Made by a program: the position numbers and the translations under genes. The notes below the pieces were generated by a model. The model had not been told where the DNA came from. It worked only from the letters and a program-made list of their open reading frames with translations, and ran no database searches. Shown here piece after piece: positions 11,769 through 22,412 of a DNA stretch of 64,000 nt. How positions within the stretch are numbered: the stretch's first letter is position 1; every line of letters starts with the position of its first letter. This stretch comes from Amyelois transitella (taxonomy: Eukaryota; Arthropoda; Insecta; Lepidoptera; Pyralidae), in NCBI RefSeq assembly GCF_032362555.1, contig NC_083510.1, forward strand, positions 647,501-711,500. The letters run 5' to 3'.

Positions 11769-11940
11769 CGCTCAGCTGAATAGCAACGAAGAATCTAAAT
11801 CGCGCAAACAAAGATCAAATTATAAATATAACCTCCGTCACAACATCGTCTGTCGCGCGGTTCCCTAGGCGTCACACCTAGCCTGGCGGAAGATCTTTCC
11901 CTTTGGTGGCGGTCGAGCCGAATCATCGCTCCTTCTAAAG
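11769..11940 (+). repeat. GC-richer dispersed repeat, copy 1
   Basis: Contains gtcacacctagcctggcgga, agatcttt and ggtggcggtcgag, matching 60040-60210 in reverse. No protein or RNA identity recognised. Confidence 0.65.
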
Positions 11941-12012
11941 TGAAATTGGCTACACATACACATTGTTAGTATGACCTTGGGGACTCTACAAATGTTTTTT
12001 TTTTTTTTAAAT

Positions 12013-12250
12013 ATACACGTATACGGGACAAATTACACAGATTGATTTAGCCTCGAAGTAAGTTCGAAACTTGTGTTAAGAAATACTAACAAAACGATAC
12101 TATATTTCATAGTAAATACTTATAAATCAATACATCCAAGACACAGGCCAATTAGAAAAAGTTCGTTTCTCATCATGCCTTTGCCAGGATTCGAACCTGG
12201 GACCTCTGGTGTCACAGATAAGCGCGCTACCACTGCGCCACAGGGGCCGT
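12013..12250 (-). repeat. SINE-2 (tRNA-headed), complete
   Basis: The head at 12178-12250 contains the B-box complement ggattcgaacctgggacc and the A-box complement ctaccactgcgcca. The tail at the left runs into T-rich sequence. Confidence 0.85.
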
Positions 12251-12349
12251 CGAACGGCGAATCGAATTATCGGAAGATACAAGTATATTTGCATGTTCCC
12301 AATTGCACCCTCCATCGCAATGATTGGCTACAAATCGATCAGACTATTT

Positions 12350-12440
12350 TTTTTTTATTATTTATTTATTTAAACTTTATGCACGTAAAATGTACAATAG
12401 GTGGACTTAATGCCACAAGGCATTCTCAACCAGTCGAATC
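12350..12440 (+). repeat. LINE-type 3' fragment (gcattctcaacc)
   Basis: taaactttatgcacgtaaaa then taatgccacaaggcattctc. Similar pieces at 27105-27190 (intron 3 of channel gene 1) and 50222-50335 (intron 8 of channel gene 2). Confidence 0.5.
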
Positions 12441-12539
12441 TTTGGACCAAACTGAGATTATTATGAATGCTATGAATGAATATTATGAATGCGAATGTAA
12501 GTTTTTTTGTTTGTTGTCTCTTCGCGCGTTATCTACTGA

Positions 12540-13350
12540 ACTAATCTTGAAATTTTGCGTAATATATAAGTATGAATCAGGACAAGGACATAGGGTTCTT
12601 CTCGTCCCGGTAAAAACTATAGTTCCCGTGGGAGTTGCGATAAACCGGCATTCTTTTGTCGGTGGCGCTAAATTCGTAGTTTATTGTAGGTGGCGTTTAA
12701 TTCTTTGCTTTTTGTAAATAAAAAGCTAGTTATAAATGCGAAAGTATTTTTTTTGTTACCTCTTCACAGTTAAACCACTAAACCGATTTTGATGAAATTT
12801 TATATACCTACATGTATTATCAAGAGTACGGAGACAACTACAGAATACGTTTTACGCAGACGGAGTTGCGGAGGAAAGCTAGTATATGTATATTCTTCAA
12901 TAAAGCGACGGCGTTCCCAAAACGTAAGCCACTTCAACTATTCCATCAGGAACTGAGAGCCTATTCAGTAAACTGAATAAAGCTATATACTCAAGTTATC
13001 GTAATAGTAAACATATTCTTCAGATTCCATTTTCTGTAATTTATGTTATTCAAATACGAGGAACTACTTTATTTATTTTGACAGATTCTATCCTTGTGTA
13101 TTTGAGAGTAATAAGTATGAAGGAAAAGGAGTTCCTATGTATAAGGAAAGATTTTTTCTACTGAAGCTATCTGTTGGCGAAAATAGTATGAAGTGAAAAT
13201 ATATAAATATATATATATAAACGCAAAATAAATAAATAAAATGAAGTAAACTATAATAAATGTCTAAAGTGTCGCTAAATTCGTAGTTTATTTTCGGTGG
13301 CGTTTAATTCGTTGCTTTTTGTAGATGGCGTTAAATTCACGCGGGTGAAG
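12540..13350. repeat. Short diverged repeats of the aaatcgtaggtgg / cgcgggtgaa type
   Basis: Pieces such as cgctaaattcgtagtttatt occur twice (12667 and 13272), with gtttaattc(t/g)ttgctttttg after each. Related fragments lie at 38640-38770, 43480-43690, 51370-51555, 53075-53200 and 58188-58235. No gene is seen in this stretch. Confidence 0.5.
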
Positions 13351-13685
13351 TTGCGGGTAAAAATATTATTATATCGTTCATATTAGTCTCTGCCTACCCC
13401 TCTAGGAAAAAGGCGTCATTTTATGTATGCATGTATATATAAAGGTTCTTGATATAATATCACATTCAATAAAATCATACTAACAAAATTAAAAATTCAG
13501 TTATCATAACCAGGTATTTGAAAACATCAATATTGGTTAGTCACTCCTTCAGTCTCTTAACAATATTTTTATATCAATGACTATTTTAAACACGAAAATA
13601 GCACCAACTAGAAAGAAGAAAAAAAATAATACCAAATAATGCCTGTGCTATAAATAAAGGCAAACCCTTGTCATAGAATGTCCAG

Positions 13686-15474
13686 TAGGGTGTCCCGAAA
13701 AAAAATTTTTTTTATTTCTTTAATGCAAGACATCTTAAAAGCTGCGTAATTAATCGTAGATTACTACAAAAATATAAAAAAATATATAATACGATATCTT
13801 TAGGGTTCTACCGATCGTCAAAGTTTTCAGAAATTGGCATTTTTATGGCAATCTTGCATTCTTGGTAATGAGCGTAAAAATTAATAAATATATAAGTTTT
13901 GATGTTTTGTTGTATGTAATACACACACTACATTGATTTACAAGCCAAAACGTGTTACCAGCGGCTTCGAATTTGTCAAGTTTCAACCTGCAGATGCATT
14001 CAATTTTCAACTTGTTTCGAGCATTTTCATGACTCAACTAGCTAGTGTTTCCTACAAGACTAAGCGTTTTTTATTGCTTTTGAAGTAGTAATAAGTTATT
14101 GCTATAGTCCTATTTTAATAATGAGTTCGAGGCATAGTGATACTAGTTGTGATTTATTGGGACCATACCAAGAAATGTATGACCAACAGCTACCAACTAT
14201 AAAAGACCTGATTAAATATATTGTATTTGTCAGATATGACTTAAAAGTCAAGATCAATGGAAAAGATTCATCCAATTCAAATATATTTTCGATTATATCC
14301 GAAAAAATGATTAGCATCTGGGCTAAAGCTTCAATTCCGTCAGTAACTAAGGAGCGAATCACTCAATTGCTGAAGTCGTATTACGAGAAGTACCTCAATT
14401 TAAAAAGATACCCCAAAAGCAAGCAAAATTACAGTTTGGAAAACAAAGTAAAGTTATTTTTAAAATTATCTGAGAAGCTTTTTGACGTTGCTGCTTGTAA
14501 ATGCAGTTCATTTGTATCTTGTTCGTGTCCAAAAATATGAAAGTTTCCATTAATGAGCGAGCTTTTTTGTTGGACCAAAGAAATGACAGAAAAATGGCTA
14601 TAAGTGTTTTGATAGAAAGGAAAAAGCTAGAATAATGAAACGACAGCAGAGACAAGTCGACGAGTCTACAAGGGCGGCTATAAAGTCTTCTTTCATTCGA
14701 GAATGTGATTCTATAGCTACAAATTCAGACAAAGATTTGATGCTTCCATTTCCTTCAGAAACGTTAATAGGTATATTCATCGCCGACGAACGTTTATTCG
14801 ACAGAGACACCATCTCCCTCAAAAGCAAACCGGAATACATTGCAATTACCAACAGTTGCTTAGATCTGTGATAGATAAGGTTTGTCTACGCGATCTGCTG
14901 CTGCTGTAGTTTCTGCAGTTTTAGCTGACGTCAGCTTGGTTTCTGCCGAAGATAAAGAATACTCTGGTTGTCGATAAAAACAAAATTCACAGAGCTGTAT
15001 CTAAATCTCGTACAGAAGTTTAAAAAAATGTTAAGGGTATTGATATAAGACTAGTTACAGAGGCCTCTCAAAGTGTAATGGACGATTCTTCTAGAAATGG
15101 ATTTATACGAAACAGGTTACAATCTCGAGCAGAAATGCCAAATTTTACATACAAGAATAAATTTAATTTTTAACTTTCTGTTTTAATTTACAGCTTCAAT
15201 TTTGTTTCAGTTGTTTTCTTGTACCTTAAATCACTGATTTTAATGAAAAAAATAACTTTGTAACTTGTTTTTTATTTCATTTCAGGTGTATAAGATCATA
15301 TGGTAAAATATAAAATTTTGTAAACTTTCAAGTGTGGTAGAACCCTAAAGACGACACGCAATTCAACTATTTTTACTATATTTGTATAGTCTATACAATT
15401 ACGCAAATTTTGACACCTCTTGCATTAGAGTAGCTTAAAAAAATTTTTTTTTCATACATCGACGGGACACCCTA
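13686..15474 (+). mobile_element. hAT-like DNA transposon, decayed (1789 bp)
   Basis: Perfect 12 bp terminal inverted repeats, TAGGGTGTCCCG at 13686-13697 and its complement at 15463-15474, flanked by a perfect 8 bp duplication ATGTCCAG (13678-13685 and 15475-15482). Subterminal sequences (poly-A/T blocks, then TAATGCAAGA and GCGTAATT) are also repeated in inverted order. An 8 bp target duplication with TAGGG ends fits the hAT superfamily; P elements also make 8 bp duplications. The interior carries broken reading frames. Confidence 0.88.
14121..14871 (+). pseudogene. Transposon-encoded protein remnant with Cys-rich segment
   Basis: Open from ATG at 14121 to TGA at 14538-14540 (139 codons), starting MSSRHSDTSCDLLGPYQ and ending in a cysteine-rich CKCSSFVSCSCP. 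After the stop, a second frame continues the same kind of protein (NERAFLLDQRNDRKMAI, 14548-14635), and a third open frame follows (14635-14871, beginning MKRQQRQVDEST). The series reads as one original protein broken by frameshifts. It lies wholly inside the terminal repeats at 13686-15474, so it belongs to that element. The C-x-C...C-x-C followed by FLLDQR resembles proteins I know as repeated, poorly named transposon products in insects, but I cannot assign it to a transposase class or see a DDE/D triad. Confidence 0.6.
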
Positions 15475-15721
15475 ATGTCCAGCAGTCCCATCTGTAATTA
15501 TTCCGCAGAATCGAAACAAAACGTTTCGGAGAAACGTTTCGCCGAAAATTTCACTATTACTATTTGCAATTAAAATACAGCAGTCTTTGAGTTAAACCGA
15601 CCGTTTTTGAATTATATTTATAAGTTTACTTTACCGTTTAGTTTTACATTGTTTAATGTCTTTTTTTTCTTTTAATAAGTATATTTTTGTATGAATCAAG
15701 TAATACATATTATATATTATA

Positions 15722-16110
15722 ATAACGTCTTTATCTCTTACAGGGCAGACAGAGTCTTGAAAAGATCGTTTAACCAGTGACGGTACGGTACGGTAATATG
15801 ATTATTCCATATCCATGGATGTCGTAAAAAGCGACTGAGGGATAGCCTAATGATCAAGACTGTTGGCTCTATCTACTCTGTTATGAAAATAGACTTAATA
15901 TGTTGTATGTATGTAACGTTTAATGATGAAATTTAGAAGCAAATAATGATAAGTTGCTAGCCCATCGCCTAAAAGGAGAATTCCAGATTAATTAGCCTAT
16001 TTGAAATCAATCACTATTTGAAAATCAATTTCGTCATTTAGCCAAACAGCTGAACAGCCTTTCAGTCTTTTCAGGTATTTTGGCCCTGTCTACCCCGCAA
16101 GGAATATAAC
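15722..16110. repeat. Mosaic of SINE-1 fragments
   Basis: Pieces at 15722-15765 (-), 15808-15917 (+), 15925-15995 (-) and 16000-16110 (+), all decayed. Confidence 0.6.
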
Positions 16111-16194
16111 AAAACTGATGGTTCTTTACCAACCGAACAGTAAAAATTTTTAAATTAAAATAGAATTACGTTATGCTGTTAATAATAAATATAC

Positions 16195-16340
16195 ATACAT
16201 TAACATACATACATATTGTCACATCTTTATCCCTCGCGGGGTAGACATAGCCAACAGTCCTGAAAAGACTGAATGGCCACGTTCAGCTATTTGGCTTAAT
16301 GATAGAATTGGTATTGGTGCCGGGAACCACACGGCACGAA
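16195..16340 (-). repeat. SINE-1, internally deleted
   Basis: The tail half is joined directly to gtattggtgccgggaaccac, the 5' terminus. Confidence 0.8.
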
Positions 16341-18070
16341 TACGCATAAATATTAACAAAATTATTAAAAACTAGAAAATAAAAAGATATCTCTTTAAAA
16401 TGTTTTACTGATTATATAAGTGAATCAAATTTTGTTTTTATTTATTCAGACAGTTTACGTAAGACCACTTATAGACAGACATAATTATTTTAAGTTCAAC
16501 ATAATAAGGTTGGATAAAATTGTAAATGTTTTTTTTTCTTCAAAAAATGTAATGAGAAATTGTAGACTTTCTAGAATTCAAAATTCTGATGTTTATTAAC
16601 TGTATTCTATAGAACTTTCAGATATTTAAGTGTTATTTTTTTTTACGTAGCTTTGGAATATAATTTATTAAAAATACAACGCTACAATTTTGTTAAATTG
16701 AATTTTATTCCCTAAGAGAATTGTCCTTTGAGGCAGCTGCAAAAATATTGCTAAATAATTTCTAGTGCCCTTCAATGTGGTAATGCTACTAGCCTTCTGG
16801 GTACAATGCCACAGGGAATCTATTTACAGGGTCTGAAGAATTGATCAATTAAATTTTAAAGTTTTTTTTTTATTATTATTTATTAAAAGTATTTGTATTC
16901 ATTATCATATTTCTGAACCAAAACTTTATGAAGTTTGAAGAAGAAAAAGAATTGAAAAGAATAAAAAAAAAAATGTCGTCCCTTGATAATCATAATTCGC
17001 AACCAATGTGAGTGCCGTGTGCCTTCCAGCACTTTAGAATAGAACCACTGCATCTCTTTCACGGATGTCGTATAAGGCGACTAAGGGATAGGCTAATAAG
17101 CTCGGGATTCTTCTTGTAGGCGATATACTAGCAACCTGTCACTATTTAAATCTCAATTCCATCATTGAGTCATACAGCTCAATGTGGCCTCTTAATATTT
17201 TCAAGACTGTTGGCTCTATCTATCCTGAAATTGATATAGACGTGATTATATGTATGTATGCATTCCATCATTGAGCCATAGAAGTAAACGTGGTCTTTTA
17301 ATATTTTCAAGACAGTTGGCTCTATCTACCCCGAAATGGATATAGACGTGATTATACATATGTATGTATGTGTATCAAAACTTGTTCATTTACATTATGA
17401 ATGCACCTTTTACTAAGATTACACTTTGAAACAACAATTTGAAACATTCCCGTTGCCGAGACATTAAAAAGATATTAAATTATATTGCTTTCATAAAATT
17501 TCTTAATGGAAATGGTATCAGGTTGGAAGTCTTCAAGAACTTTGATTATTATTTCAAAAGGATTTGTTTTTAATTAAAAAAAAGAATTTTTCAATGTCTT
17601 TAGTACCTATAACAAACATAAAAACGGGCTATAACCCTATCAAAAATTTCCGAAACCAGAATGCTAAAAATAAATATTATACTGGGTAATTATTATTTTT
17701 GATTGACTTATCATTATACAGCTCAGACCGCTAGGTCTATAGAGTTTAAGGTCCAGCATATAAAAAATAAAAAAAATACAAAATTAAAAAAAAAAAACAT
17801 TATTAAGGGATAATAATATTTCATATCACTTAATTGGTTGACGTCAAATAAATTACTTAAAACTAAGTTTAATGCCGCTTCCAAAGCATCAGTGCAGAAG
17901 AAGTGGTAACAAACTGCACTGCAGCATTTTATTCCTATTTTGGTTCCATATTTTTTCCAGGGGAGCACTAAGTGGGTTTCCCGAATTTTTCACGTTAAGG
18001 GAAATGAATAGAGTTTTGACTTCCTTCATTATATATTAATTAATTTTATTATAATAAAGTTTATATAAAT
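16341..18070. other. AT-rich, mostly unassigned
   Basis: Only the SINE-1 pair (17012-17376) and a TGACGTCA-core repeat (17830-17935) are recognisable. Confidence 0.5.
17012..17376 (+). repeat. SINE-1 with a tandem second 3' half
   Basis: One copy (17012-17260) is followed directly by a second attccatcattgagccata-to-tail segment (17261-17376), each ending in TATG repeats. Confidence 0.8.
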
Positions 18071-18082
18071 AATTTATTTATG

Positions 18083-18310
18083 GCGGCTGTGGCATCGCTG
18101 TACGCTTGTCTGTGAAACCGGAGGTCCCGGGTTCGAGGGTATGATGAGAAAAGAACTTTTTCTGATTGGTCTGAGTCTTGAATGTTTATCTGTATATATT
18201 ATTATTATAAAATATAGTATCGTGGAGTTAGTATCTCGTAACACAAGTCTCGAACTTACTTCGAGGCTAACTCAATCTGTGTAATTTGTCTCGAATATAT
18301 TTATTTATTT
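18083..18310 (+). repeat. SINE-2 (tRNA-headed)
   Basis: Head ggcggctgtggcatcgctgt with B box gtcccgggttcgag, tail cgaggctaactcaatctgtg and tatttatttattt. Confidence 0.82.
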
Positions 18311-18726
18311 TTACATAAAAAAGCAATGTAAAAGCCGGTCTCAAACCCCGATAAATTTGGAATTGACATTAAATACAAATTAATGATATTGACGCAATAA
18401 TTTTTTAAATTATATTATGCTAATTTAAATTGAATTACATAATTGAACAAACCTAATTGAATAAAATCAAATCGTACTTAATTAAATTGACAAAACTGCT
18501 TGCCGTTCCATTAATAATAATGTTGCTATACCCCACGGGGTTCATGTTGAAACCATTATTATACCAGTGAAGATTGTAGTAGTTAGAACTGAAATTTACA
18601 AAATGATATGCAATAAATTAATTGAAATTGATACTGACACTTTTCCCTTCGAAATGTGTAACGCATTCTGTAAGAAAAAAAAAACTAAAATAGTTTTCCT
18701 TTACATCAAATCACTGCACATTTAAG

Positions 18727-18990
18727 TATACTAGCTGTGCTCGCGACTTCGTCCGCGTGAAATAGTTATTTTGGGCATCAGTTAAGCCCTCAAGGATGAA
18801 TAATTTTCCCCGTTTTTTTTTCACATTTTCCATTATTTGTTCGTTACTAAAAGCTGCAGCGTGATTTTATATAGCCTAAAGCCTGCATCGATAAATGGTA
18901 TATTCAACACAAAAATAATTTTTCAACAAACAAACAAACTCTTCAGCTTTACAATATTGGTATAGATTACGCAAGATTTTTTTTCATATC
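18727..18990 (-). repeat. Short element related to 42390-42658
   Basis: ctagctgtgctcgcgacttc, then the shared text gctgcagcgtgattttatat, cgataaatggtatattcaac and gttgaaaaattattttt-like sequence, matching 42390-42658 in reverse. Confidence 0.6.
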
Positions 18991-19159
18991 TATAAACCAT
19001 CAATATAAATATCTATAAAGCAGTTCAGGTTTGTCACCGAAATACCTTTGAAAGCGAAATTTTATTCGTAAGTATCCCATGTGGATATGTGGGAGGGATT
19101 CGAACATTTTGATGATGTGACGTTAAAATAGAATCAGTCAAGTGCGAGTCCAATTATAT

Positions 19160-19622
19160 TTATAACTAGCTTTCCCGGCAAAAGTTGTTACATACATACA
19201 TACATATGATCACGTCTATATCCCTAGCGGGGTAGACAGAGCCACCAGTCTTGAAAAGACTGATAGGCCACGCCAGCTGTTTGGCTTAGTGATAGAATTG
19301 AGATTCAAATAGTGACAGGTTGCTAGTCCATCGCCTACAAGAAGAATCCCAAGCTTATTAGCCTATTCCTTAGTCGCCTAATACGACATCCGTGAAAGAG
19401 ATGCAGTGGTTCTATTCTTTTTTGTTCCAAAAGTTGTTTTGCCATATAAATATGTTTTACGTAGTTTCTAGTTAAGAAAAAATGTTAAATGTAGACTGGA
19501 CAACCCTTATCACTAAGGGGTATGAAAAGACCTCAGACCTACTCAGAAATGCTCACAAAATTTCATGAGAATCGGTCAAGCCGTTTCGGAGGAGTACGGC
19601 AACGTACATTGTGACACAAGAA
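19160..19622 (-). repeat. Helitron-like element, split by SINE-1
   Basis: ataactagctttcccggcaa at the left and cggcaacgtacattgtgaca at the right. A related copy (opposite sense of the same text) is at 34190-34625. Confidence 0.55.
19190..19427 (-). repeat. SINE-1, 5'-truncated, nested in a Helitron-like element
   Basis: Flanked by CAAAAGTTGTT at 19179-19189 and 19428-19438. The 5' terminal 30 bp are missing although the duplication is intact, as expected for incomplete reverse transcription. Confidence 0.88.
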
Positions 19623-19805
19623 TCACTACATAGTATAAAACAAAGTCGCTATTTTAGTCTGTTTGTCTGTATGCTTAAATCTTTAAAATTACGCAACGGA
19701 TTTTGATGCGGTTTTTTGTAACAGGTAGAGTTATTCAAGAGGAAGGTTTTTATGTATAATTTTTTCCGAATTTTGCACCCGTGCGATGCCGGGGCGGGTC
19801 GCTAG
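19623..19805 (+). repeat. 183 bp Helitron-like element, copy 1
   Basis: A-TCACTACATAGTATAAAAC...GGGTCGCTAG-T. The same length and almost the same sequence occur at 42659-42841. Confidence 0.72.
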
Positions 19806-20109
19806 TTTTATATATAAGATAAAGATATCATTTTGGGCAACCACACGGCACTGCTTAATCCAATCCAGGTTCATAATCAAAGGCCTACCCCGGCACAGTA
19901 GCCTATGTACTTTTTGGTATGCTTTGGTAGGCTATGGTTTTATTTTTTCCTACAGAACCCTACAAATTATCTCCGATGGGGTAACAAGCGACCCTATCAC
20001 AATGCGTGTCACTCAAAAGGGTTTATAGACAATAAACTGGCGCTCAGTATAAAACTGTTGGTGACGTCACGCTTCGTGAGACGTTAAGCCCACTCGTTCT
20101 ATTTTATTT

Positions 20110-20345
20110 CTCATACATATGTATGTGCAGTCACGTCCACATCCCTGGCGAGGTAGACAGAGCCAACAGTCCCGATACGACTAAAACGCCACGTTTGGCT
20201 GTATGGCTTTATGATGGAATTGAAATTCAATTAGTGAAAGATTGCTCTTCACGTGTTTATAAGACTATCTCTTAGTCGCATTTTACGACATCAATGGGAA
20301 AGAAATAGAGTGACCCTTTTTTAAATTGCCGGAAACCACACGGCG
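20110..20345 (-). repeat. SINE-1
   Basis: From catatgtatgtgcagtcacg to gccggaaaccacacggcgc. Confidence 0.75.
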
Positions 20346-20457
20346 CAATGAAAAGGTTGGCTATAGATAAAGCAGCATGAATGGCAAATTCAAAAATGTA
20401 GGTAGTCACGATGTTTCTCTGCCTACCCCTCCCAGTAATAGACGTAGGTATAAAACC

Positions 20458-20720
20458 TGCCGTGTGGTTCCCGGCACCAATAGAAAAAAGAATAGAACCA
20501 CTCTATCTTTTTCCCATGGATGTCGTAAATAGCGACTAAGGGATAAGCTTATACTTGGGATTCTTCTTTTAGGCGATGGGCTAGCAACCTTTCACCACTA
20601 TTTAAATCTCAATTCTATTTTAAAGCCAAAAAGCTAAACGTGGCCTATCAGTCTTTTCAAGACTGTCGGCACTATCTACCCCGCAAGGGATATAGACGTG
20701 ATTATATGTATGTATGTATA
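20458..20720 (+). repeat. SINE-1, full length
   Basis: From tgccgtgtggttcccggcac to tatgtatgtatg; possible short duplication ATAAAAC on both sides. Confidence 0.85.
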
Positions 20721-20918
20721 AAACGTTAATTACATTGGCTTATTAAGGTCTGTTCTACCTACAGCTATATTAGACCCCTTCTGACATTTTCATTAGTACT
20801 TCTAACAGGATCAAGACTGAAATTGGCTCTGACACGGGTCACATTTAAAAATAGATCGGATAAGACCTGATATCTTGACTGTGAATATTTTTTGGTTTCA
20901 ATTTCGTTCAAGAATCAA

Positions 20919-21260
20919 ACATACATACATACATATGGTCACGTCTATATCCCTTGCGGGGTAGACAGAGCCGACAGTCCTGAAAAGACCGAATGGTCAC
21001 GTTCAGCAATTTGGCTTAATGATAGAATTGAGATTCAAATGGTGACAGGTTGCTTACTCATCGCCTAAAAAGAGTCCCAGGTTTGTATGCCTATCCTTTA
21101 GTCGCCTCAAGAATTATTCAGAACACGATTACTGTATTTCCGACTTCAAAAAACGATTTCAAAAAGCTGTACGTGACCTATCAGTCTCTTCAAGACTGTT
21201 GGCTCTGTCTACCCTGCAAGGGATATAGATGTGACCATATGTAATTATGTATGTTTGTTT
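20919..21260. repeat. SINE-1 inverted pair
   Basis: A - strand copy (20919-21112) and a + strand tail half (21150-21260). Confidence 0.75.
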
Positions 21261-21944
21261 GTAAGTATATACATAAATACAGAAAATTTAAATTGGTGTT
21301 AATACCTACTTAAACCTTATTTTATTGAAATCTGGTTTAGACGCAACCCTCAATTAATTACTTCAAAGTTAATTCATCACTTCAATCAATTACACGCGGC
21401 AAAGTTTTTCCATTAATATTGTTATTGAGTGACTCTCACCGATGGAAGGTACAATTAGTCCATTGTACCTTTTAATTACTGTGTTAATTGATTTTCACTT
21501 TAGTTTTGACGATTCTTTCGTTCGGTAGGTACATTTTTTTAAGAAACTGGTGTTAAAAAATAACATTTGTTGAATGTTTAAATGATATATTGTTTGACTG
21601 AGTGCTTAGAGATAATTAATTAGTGATAATTAACTAAATGAAAAAGAAATATTAAATTTTGAGAGAAAGTTAAAATTTATCGGAACTTCATAAAAATTTT
21701 GATAAATTTGGCGATGTCTAGTTTAGTTGATAAATTGAAATACATTTTTTTATTACTCCAATAAGAAGAATTTCAATTACATTGCTGAAACATATTACCG
21801 CTATCAAAATGAATCTTACGGCTAAGAGTCACAAAAGGTAAATTTATTGACATTCACTTCTATAAAGCTTTCATTATTGTACGATATAGTTATTATTTCG
21901 TCTTCATTTGATAGTCCCAGAACCATACGGCACAAGCTATGATG

Positions 21945-22350
21945 TAATTTCATACTATTTAGCATTAGATCTTTATACCTTACGGGATTGACAGAGTCAC
22001 CAGTCTTATCAAGCCTAAACGACCACAGCTTGAAAAAGTGACAGGTTGATAGCCCATCGCCTAAAATATTCCCATGTTTTATTAGTACTCGTAGTAATAG
22101 TTTATAAGTGCCATGTGGTTCCCGGCACCTATAGAAAAAAGAATAGGGCCACTCCATCACTAGATGTCGTAAAAGGCGACTAATGGATAGATAAACTTAA
22201 GATTCTTCTTTTAGGCGATAGGCTAGTAACCTTTCACTATGTGAATCTCAAATCTATCATTAAGCCAAACAGCTGAACGTGGCCTGTCAGTCTTTTCTAG
22301 ACTGTAGGCTCTGTCCAACTCAGACAAAGACGTGATTATATGAATGTATG
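21945..22350. repeat. SINE-1 decayed (-, 21945-22075) and fuller copy (+, 22088-22350)
   Basis: The second starts gtgccatgtggttcccggca and ends about 62 bp before the first recognised exon of channel gene 1. Confidence 0.75.
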
Positions 22351-22412
22351 ATTGATTAGTATTTCCCTTTATTGACTTTATATAATGTAATTATTATTTT
22401 TTAATCTTCCAG

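Noticed and set aside
12178..12250. tRNA gene candidates (here and at 3878, 18083, 25727, 46448, 47720)
   Set aside because: A- and B-box sequences are clear, but every case continues into the same SINE-2 body and tail and the arms are degraded, so these are SINE heads rather than tRNA genes.
12073..12717. 214-codon open frame
   Set aside because: It starts in a SINE-2, crosses a LINE-like fragment and ends in a dispersed repeat; it is a chance frame.
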